64,000 bases of DNA from Nematostella vectensis (Eukaryota; Cnidaria; Anthozoa; Actiniaria; Edwardsiidae). A program made the position numbers and the translations under genes. Position 1 is the first letter of the stretch; each line of letters opens with the position of its first letter. A model generated the notes under the pieces. The model was not told the origin of the DNA, did not search any database, and saw nothing but the letters and a program-made list of their open reading frames with translations. Below are positions 59,601-64,000 of the stretch, piece by piece. The DNA is taken from positions 18,345,471 to 18,409,470 of the forward strand of contig NC_064037.1 of NCBI RefSeq assembly GCF_932526225.1. The letters are read 5' to 3'.

Positions 59601-62578
59601 AGCCCATTTGAACCCCCGCCCCCTAGCATGCTGGGAAAAGTGGACATTCAGCCTCTGGAACCCAGGGTACTCAAAGATGAACTTTGCAAGATAAATATAT
59701 TATACCCATAACTCACCAGAGATGCACTTTGCAGCCACTCCCAGGATAGCTCCATAAAATACCATCAATAGGAAGTTACCAGTAATCTGGAAACAGAACA
59801 AATTATCCTGAATATTAAAACAAAAATAATTTCTAAATAAAAGCAAATTAATTATGCACAGGTCATCTATCTAAATGGGGCTGCTACAGATTCTAGGCTT
59901 GACTATATATACTGTTGCTACAGCATATCTTTCATGTGCAGCTAGTTTATTCATGACAACTGTTTCACAGTTCTTCTTTACTACGAAAAAATTATTTGAA
60001 AATATTTTTTCTTATAAAAATAATTGTTGCATGTGAGTTTATTGTAGGCTTTGTACACTCTTTTTTTATAATAACCTTTTTCATATGAACGTCCAGCCTG
60101 AGATTTCAGCAAATTTTAAGAACATGCTAAGAACATGCCGAGAATCAGAAATGTTTTTTTTTGTTTTAGTCCTGATGTGTTCTAAAATGCAGAATCGAAT
60201 TGTGCTTATAGTAACAACCGTTTATTACTATTGATCATTAGTGTAATTCTCTTCCTAATAATTCATTGGGTATTATATTCTTATATACACTAAAATTTAA
60301 AAACATGGCTAAGAACATATTCAGCCTTAAAATGTCCCAAAAATAAGGACAGTCCAGCCTCAACTGAAAATTAGAATTTTTTTTTATAAAAAAAGATTGT
60401 ATTAAAGAATCTACTGTATTCAACCCTCTGGGGAGAAGGGCTATAAAGGATTGATATGCATAGATTCTACTAGAATAATCACTTCAATGAATTTCTGGTT
60501 CAATGCTATCAGGTCAATGAATCGTATAGGGAAGAAACAAAACTTAAAAATGGTAAACAATATTGCTCAGTCAGGATGACCAAGAAGCCAAGCCACATCT
60601 GGCAATGATGCAGAAAAAGAGACGCAAAAGATCACACACTCAGCAAGAGTCCACCCTAGCTCACTGAATTAAAATCTTGATTGATTTAGACTGTTCTAGA
60701 AACAATGCTTTTATTAGAAATAAGTATTACTACAAAAACAATGATCATTAAAAATTGCCCTAGCCTTGAATTGTTTTAGAACCAATCATGGTCTACAATA
60801 AATATAAGTTAACAATAGAGTAGAAATCAGTTAGCTGAGTGACTTCCAATAAAAATATGGTTTAATAATAAAAACGTGTACACATCTTTATGTAACAAAA
60901 GATTTTAACAAAAATAGCCAAACTGAATCCCTGGCTGAACGTGGTCAATAACATAGAACTAATGATATTCAGAAATGTCTAAAAAGACGCCTATTTTACG
61001 AATTGTGAGAAGGCAAAATGACAAAAGAACGGTGGGAATTTTTAAATATAAATAGGCATCCTTCCTATAACTGGTCGGACGTGACTATTCCGCTAGAAAG
61101 ACGCTGGTACAATTTTATGATTTCAATATTTTTTAATTGTCTCAACAAGTATACATGTGAAGGTCGATATTCTGAATAAATTTGAAATTATTTGCACTGG
61201 GAATTATGTAAAAGAGAATCTTGGAGAAATATATCGGAATCTAGCTAATTTTTAAATGGCTATGGTTTTGAAATAGCAGAAGTCTTTCTAGATGTTATGA
61301 CTCACTTCCAAGTGTTCAAAATTCTTAGTTTCGAGGGCTGTATTTTAGCTGTTGTGTGTGAATAAATAATGACATCGTGAGGAGTTAAATCTAAAACTAA
61401 AAGATAAATTCCATGTTTTTTTTGCTTTTACTTATATGATAAAATTGGCATATTGGAAACAAGATACCTTTTTCTGCAATTTTCTTACTATTTCGACTTT
61501 CTATCTGGATTATTTCTTTACAAACAAAAGCCGGCTTGTTTACAAAATCAATAATCTCGAGAAGGTAAAATTCAAATTTTTTCTACCAAAGCAAAGGATG
61601 CATGCAAATATGGCAGTATTTGCTATAAGGGGAATTTTAAGATTTAATAAGTTAAAGAAAAGTTTTAAAGAATTAGTAGTTTGTTATTTTGGTTCAAAAT
61701 TTGGAAATTTGGAGTCACTAGAATTATCACCAGAAAAATTACGAAAATAGAATTCTGACTCCGTAATTTCAGCCCGTAAATCAAACACCTGAAGTCGGAA
61801 AATACTTTTACAGATTGCTGTAGATTTTGACTTTTACTACACTAAAATTACACGGGAGTTACACCCGCCTTTCGAGCACCGTTGATTGTCATAGTGTTAT
61901 TTTTCCTTATTCAGTAAAATAGTGGTTCCTCCTTAGCTGCTTAGTTCTGATACATTAAAAACAAAAAAATATATATATCTTTATCACATCTCTGCACTCT
62001 AACTATTATCGAAATTAAGGCTACTTCAAGATCTAGAGTTATTTTCGCTTCGAGAGGAAGGTGAAGATGATTCGAAGAGTAAAATTCTTCTCGAATACTT
62101 AAAAGTACACGAAACATAAAAAGCCAGTGAAGCATAAATGCAACCATACAAGTAAAATAATGTTTGACTTTAATACCAGCTCCCCTATGCTCGGAATAAT
62201 AACAATGGCTATTTTGGCTAAAGATGAATCCATATAACATATAAACAACATGATCTCGTCTTACCGTAGACGAACAGGGGTAAATGCCATTTCTTTCTTC
62301 CAAACAAGGCGCGACTTTCTCAGACTTATTGTTCTCTCCGGAGCCATTTTTAGCTTCTCCTACCGACTAGAAATTAGAAGGGTTCGATTATGAGCTCGGG
62401 ATACTCCCAGATACTCTTAAAAAAACATAACAAATCGTGGTTTAAACAAGCAAATGGGCAACTTTGGCAGAGTCAAACTCACCCGGCGAAACAGCGGATG
62501 CGACTCGCTTGGGCAGAGCGTTTGAAACGCAAGAAGAACGAAAAGAACTACGTACAGTGCCTTCACCGAGAAAGCCAT
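47609..62578 (-). CDS. NCL-like Na+/Ca2+ exchanger-family membrane protein, 16 exons, about 548 aa
   Basis: Exons, in order: 62578-62483, 62366-62265, 59786-59717, 58418-58268, 56757-56622, 55965-55898, 55414-55285, 54444-54392, 54302-54193, 53867-53713, 53441-53406, 51205-51113, 50955-50874, 48391-48276, 48171-48013, 47698-47609. Phases agree throughout. A signal peptide (MAFSVKALYVVLFVLLAFQ) is followed by alpha-repeat 1 around 91-150 (ELLLDLGLPASIVGG, LGAVPDSAIIIVSG, GTLAGSTIMLLTAAW). A charged cytoplasmic loop occupies about 252-385. Alpha-repeat 2 is around 401-480 (IFADPMCDVLS, TPLCSNASELLSSLIFASKK, GTMNNTLCLGIF). This order matches the NCL/NCX-type cation exchangers, most closely the plant NCL type as I recall it. 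Exon 10 may instead end at 53761 (AAG|GTAGCC), giving 532 aa. No EF-hand loop was recognised. Introns 4, 13 and 15 begin with tandem donors; introns 3, 7 and 11 have arrays near the acceptor. Confidence 0.88.
47796..48012. repeat. 31-bp tandem 5' splice sites (exchanger intron 15)
   Basis: On the gene strand, exon 15 ends CCTACAAG|GTAAGC at 48013. Seven further CTAC(A/G)AG|GTAAGC junction copies follow at exact 31-bp steps (47982, 47951, 47920, 47889, 47858, 47827, 47796). The exon-proximal unit is diverged (GTAAGCAAAGAAGAGCCC); the later ones are near-identical (GTAAGCACAGTAGAATCC). The array fills two-thirds of the 314-bp intron. Confidence 0.93.
49730..50660 (-). mobile_element. LINE-type reverse transcriptase 3' remnant (exchanger intron 13)
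   Basis: A minus-strand ORF at 50652-50359 reads KYLGVIIDSNLSWKHHVDYK, then LQKRALRLINF. Further downstream, at about 49860-49725, it continues SFGKFGANFWNSIPPEMRDL. These are typical of the C-terminal region of jockey/CR1-like non-LTR retrotransposons. The two parts are separated by a 31-bp minisatellite and frame breaks. It has the same orientation as the host gene. Confidence 0.75.
50030..50395. repeat. 31-bp minisatellite inside the LINE remnant
   Basis: About 12 near-identical units of GGCTACAGGGGAATAGCACG then TGTGTTATAAT. On the host-gene strand each unit reads TATTCCCCTGTAG|CC, which resembles a weak 3' splice site. Confidence 0.93.
50696..50873. repeat. 54-56-bp tandem copies of exon end + donor (exchanger intron 13)
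   Basis: Exon 13 ends at 50874 with AACCACTCCTATATCCCAAT then CAGCT|GTAAGT. The same 25 exonic bases plus GTAAGTTTTTTTATTATAAT recur three times in the intron, with donors at 50820, 50765 and 50709. Only the T-run length varies. The exonic part is unchanged in all copies, so the amplification is young. Confidence 0.93.
51218..51300. repeat. 13-bp repeat against the 3' splice site (exchanger intron 11)
   Basis: Seven units of GAACACAGAACGT end about 13 bp before the AG of exon 12. On the gene strand they read CACGTTCTGTGTT, so the array supplies the upstream part of the acceptor tract. Confidence 0.88.
51681..51976. mobile_element. Possible MITE with weak inverted ends (exchanger intron 11)
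   Basis: The left flank TGTGCCCACGAAAACGCAGA and the right flank AAAACGGATACGTGGGGACG are partly complementary, and inner phrases (AAAACGATA, CGTTTTC) recur in both orientations. The structure suggests a small foldback DNA element. The ends are diverged and no target duplication was found. Confidence 0.35.
52230..52611. mobile_element. 382-bp MITE with GTCCACACTAACAC ends (exchanger intron 11)
   Basis: The left end TGTCCACACTAACACAGATT is mirrored at the right by AATCCGTGTTAGTGTGGACG. A third copy of the motif lies inside (TTCACACTAACATGGATTC). This is the layout of non-autonomous foldback DNA elements. No ORF is present. Confidence 0.65.
52930..53165 (+). mobile_element. Second Penelope-like 3' fragment (exchanger intron 11)
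   Basis: The sequence GGGAAAGGGAAGGTCAGTGG then GCTTATC, the GTAGTAGGAACCCACGTAGA block and the GAAGTCTTATTAAAGAC tail match the 3' part of the element at 11590-11900 with small deletions. The protein part is shorter and broken. It is antisense to its host gene, as is the first copy. Confidence 0.75.
53167..53290. repeat. Dispersed repeat, copy 1 (CCTTAAAATGTCCCAAAAAT)
   Basis: About 120 bp, including TTAGCCTTAAAATGTCCCAA and CTCAACTGAAAATTAGA, recurs at 60285-60410 with substitutions. Both copies lie in exchanger introns (11 and 2). Its family is not recognised. Confidence 0.7.
53900..54165. repeat. About 40-bp repeat, 6 units (exchanger intron 9)
   Basis: Units combine ATTCATTGAATTCATTGACA with TGTCAGTCATAAGAAGATACT. 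Some units lack a few bases (AAGATATT). The array occupies most of intron 9, ending about 33 bp from the acceptor of exon 10. Confidence 0.88.
54447..55200. repeat. 32-36-bp array abutting the 3' splice site (exchanger intron 7)
   Basis: About 22 units of AATCATTAAACAAGCACACA then CAAGACATAAAGG or CAAGACACATAATAG. On the gene strand the unit ends GTGTGTGCTTGTTTAAT; the real acceptor of exon 8 is TTGTTTAG|ATG, so the first unit contains the true acceptor and the others have AAT in place of AG. The array fills most of the 840-bp intron. Confidence 0.92.
57436..58267. repeat. 24-bp tandem 5' splice sites, about 35 units (exchanger intron 4)
   Basis: On the gene strand exon 4 ends GGCATGGG|GTAAGA at 58268. 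The intron continues with about 34 more copies of TGGG|GT(A/G)AGA, each followed by GGGTGATGTCAAG(G/A). Unit length is 24 bp. Both GTAAGA and GTGAGA versions occur. Strings such as DITLSPHL on plus and RVMSRWGE on minus are by-products of the unit length. Confidence 0.93.
58436..58672. repeat. 50-bp array near the acceptor of exon 4 (exchanger intron 3)
   Basis: About five units of GAGTTATAGATGACTAAACA then TGTACAGTGGAACCTACATA and ATATAA. The gene-strand unit includes CATCTATAACTCC, equivalent to the CATCTCTAACTCC that lies just upstream of the real acceptor and may hold the branch point. The unit also contains TACAGTGGAACCT, a pogo/Tigger-type end. Confidence 0.88.
60285..60410. repeat. Dispersed repeat, copy 2
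   Basis: Homologous to 53167-53290 (shared TTCAGCCTTAAAATGTCCCA and CCTCAACTGAAAATTAGA). It lies in exchanger intron 2, which otherwise shows only AT-rich sequence without recognised genes. Confidence 0.7.
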
Positions 62579-64000
62579 CTTGAAAATACTCACAGTACTT
62601 CGGATTGCCCGGGATTTGAGAGCCAAAACCGAAGCCAAGCGGTTTTTACGGATGGAAGGAAGGATAGCTTCTCTAGTAGGCGGGGCGAACACCGATGCTC
62701 GACTCCCATTGATGCGATCACCGACTCGCATCTAATATATGCGCGAAAACATGCCCTTTTATCGCATCTACTATTCTGCACTATTGTGTACAGCTCTTGA
62801 TTGAATGAACATTCATGTGTGCATGAAATAGCATGCAAAAATAACACTGGAACTGGGATTTGAGCATGCATAAAATGAGCTGTAGAGCTCATAAAAAAAC
62901 ATTTTTTTTTTATAAATAGGAGGAAATAAAAGTAACAATATTCAGGACCAGCAGTATTGCAGGCCAAATAGCCAGAGAAATGCATTTTCTATGATACAGA
63001 AACAATCAAGAGAAATTTATGCATGCCGCCATGTTAGCGATACATAAATTGGAAACAGCTGAGGCAAATGGGCATTCTTGATGAGAATAATTTAAGATTA
63101 ATTTATATTCTAACTCTATCGGCATAACCGAAATCTTATTTATGTTAATTATTACTGTTTTTAGTCAGATTGTTTCTAGATATCATAAATAAACAAACTT
63201 TCTAACCCAGCCCTCCCTTCCAGACCCACAACCCTCTCCCCAAAGTTTTTTTTTTGGCGCCCGCGCGAAGCGGTTTTCCACAAATAGTACCAGTCTTCAG
63301 ACAATCTTCCCGTCCAATATGGAAGCCATTGCTTGACAATTACTTATTTTAAAAGAAAAGAAATAAGTACAGAGACCATTCACTAAAAAGACATCACGTA
63401 TTAACTCAAGCGACCCTATGGACCACAAAGTGCTATTACGGGCGATTCTCGATAGCGCGTTGGTAAGGATTCTAAATCAAACGTTCGATTTCTTACTTTG
63501 TGTGGTGTCAGTCAGACAAATTACTAACATTTTTGGTCTTTTTATAGAAAATTGAACCAATCGAAACCGCTTTTTCAGGGTAAGGAACTGCACCCCGTTT
63601 AGTTATAGTATTTAAAAATAGCGTTTGAATCGATTCAATATTAAAAACTAACTTAGCTAATCACTTAAGTTATAAGAACTTAAGTACGTTATTAACTTAT
63701 TTACTTATATATAGTAAAAAACCCTCTATTGCTCACTTCACTAGTAGGTGTAATATAACAAGCTCTATTGCAGTAATGGTGAAATAATGATTCTAAAGCT
63801 ATCCATTTGCTGTCATGGGTCATGACAACAAAGACTGCTATTGGCATCAGAGCAAATCATGGACAACATGTTATCAATCATCAGACAAAAGGGAGCATTT
63901 AGCTGAATCCTCAGCATGTGGCCTCGCTTTTCAAGTGAATTTTACACACGACACACAGATTTTTTAAACTCTATTTTTGTCGCTCTTCTAGTAAATTTGT
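62579..64000. other. 5' flank of the exchanger gene, no gene recognised
   Basis: The first few hundred bases should hold the promoter and 5' UTR of the exchanger. The rest is AT-rich. No ORF resembles a known protein and no tandem array is seen. Confidence 0.4.

Noticed and set aside
61436-61750. 104-aa plus-strand ORF in exchanger intron 2
   Set aside because: Composition is Lys/Phe/Leu-rich as expected from AT-rich DNA; there is no family resemblance and no splice context.
47609-62578. Classical NCX with Calx-beta domains
   Set aside because: The central loop is short, with no Calx-beta pattern. Alpha-repeat wording (GAVPDSAIIIVSG, SNASELLSSLIFASKK) fits NCL-type exchangers better.

Overview
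This window is animal nuclear DNA. It holds intron-containing genes with GT-AG splice sites, two Pol III tRNA genes, an LTR retrotransposon, hAT, Penelope-like and LINE remnants, foldback elements and very many minisatellites. Gene content and repeat style suggest an invertebrate, quite possibly an anthozoan cnidarian, but nothing in the sequence fixes the species.

Layout. 1-6015: two large tandem arrays (22/23-bp and 33-bp units). 7401-19036 (minus): a seven-exon GAS2-like cytoskeletal linker gene (CH domain, GAR domain, SxIP motif) with tRNA-Arg(ACG), tRNA-Asn(GTT) and a Penelope-like fragment in intron 4. 20591-26058 (minus): a complete Ty3/gypsy-type LTR element with identical 158-bp LTRs. 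26134-28716 (plus): a decayed hAT transposon with terminal inverted repeats and near-perfect 8-bp target duplication. 29238-32210 (plus): a two-exon gene for a lipid-anchored protein with three TIR-like domains and a C-terminal CHORD-like zinc module. 37596-41485 (minus): a ten-exon SMAP-type ArfGAP gene. 41748-46605: a 4.9-kb 25-bp array. 47609-62578 (minus): a sixteen-exon membrane cation exchanger related to NCL-type Na+/Ca2+ exchangers.

Exon models were built by hand from splice consensus, reading-frame phase and family motifs. Phases agree across every junction, giving proteins of 1158 aa (GAS2-like), 706 aa (TIR), 454 aa (SMAP) and about 548 aa (exchanger; one donor is ambiguous).

The main discovery candidate is a recurring architecture: in five of the 31 introns modelled here, in two different genes, a minisatellite starts exactly at the exon-intron border, and its unit is a copy of the 5' splice site, in at least three cases with 20-25 bp of the preceding coding exon. 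Introns thus begin with 4 to about 35 tandem 5' splice sites. In GAS2-like intron 5 the first six donors are 45 bp apart in one phase, so alternative donor use would add 15-residue repeats without breaking the frame. Other introns carry arrays against the 3' splice site. A second candidate is the triple-TIR/CHORD-like protein, which joins two modules linked to innate immunity.
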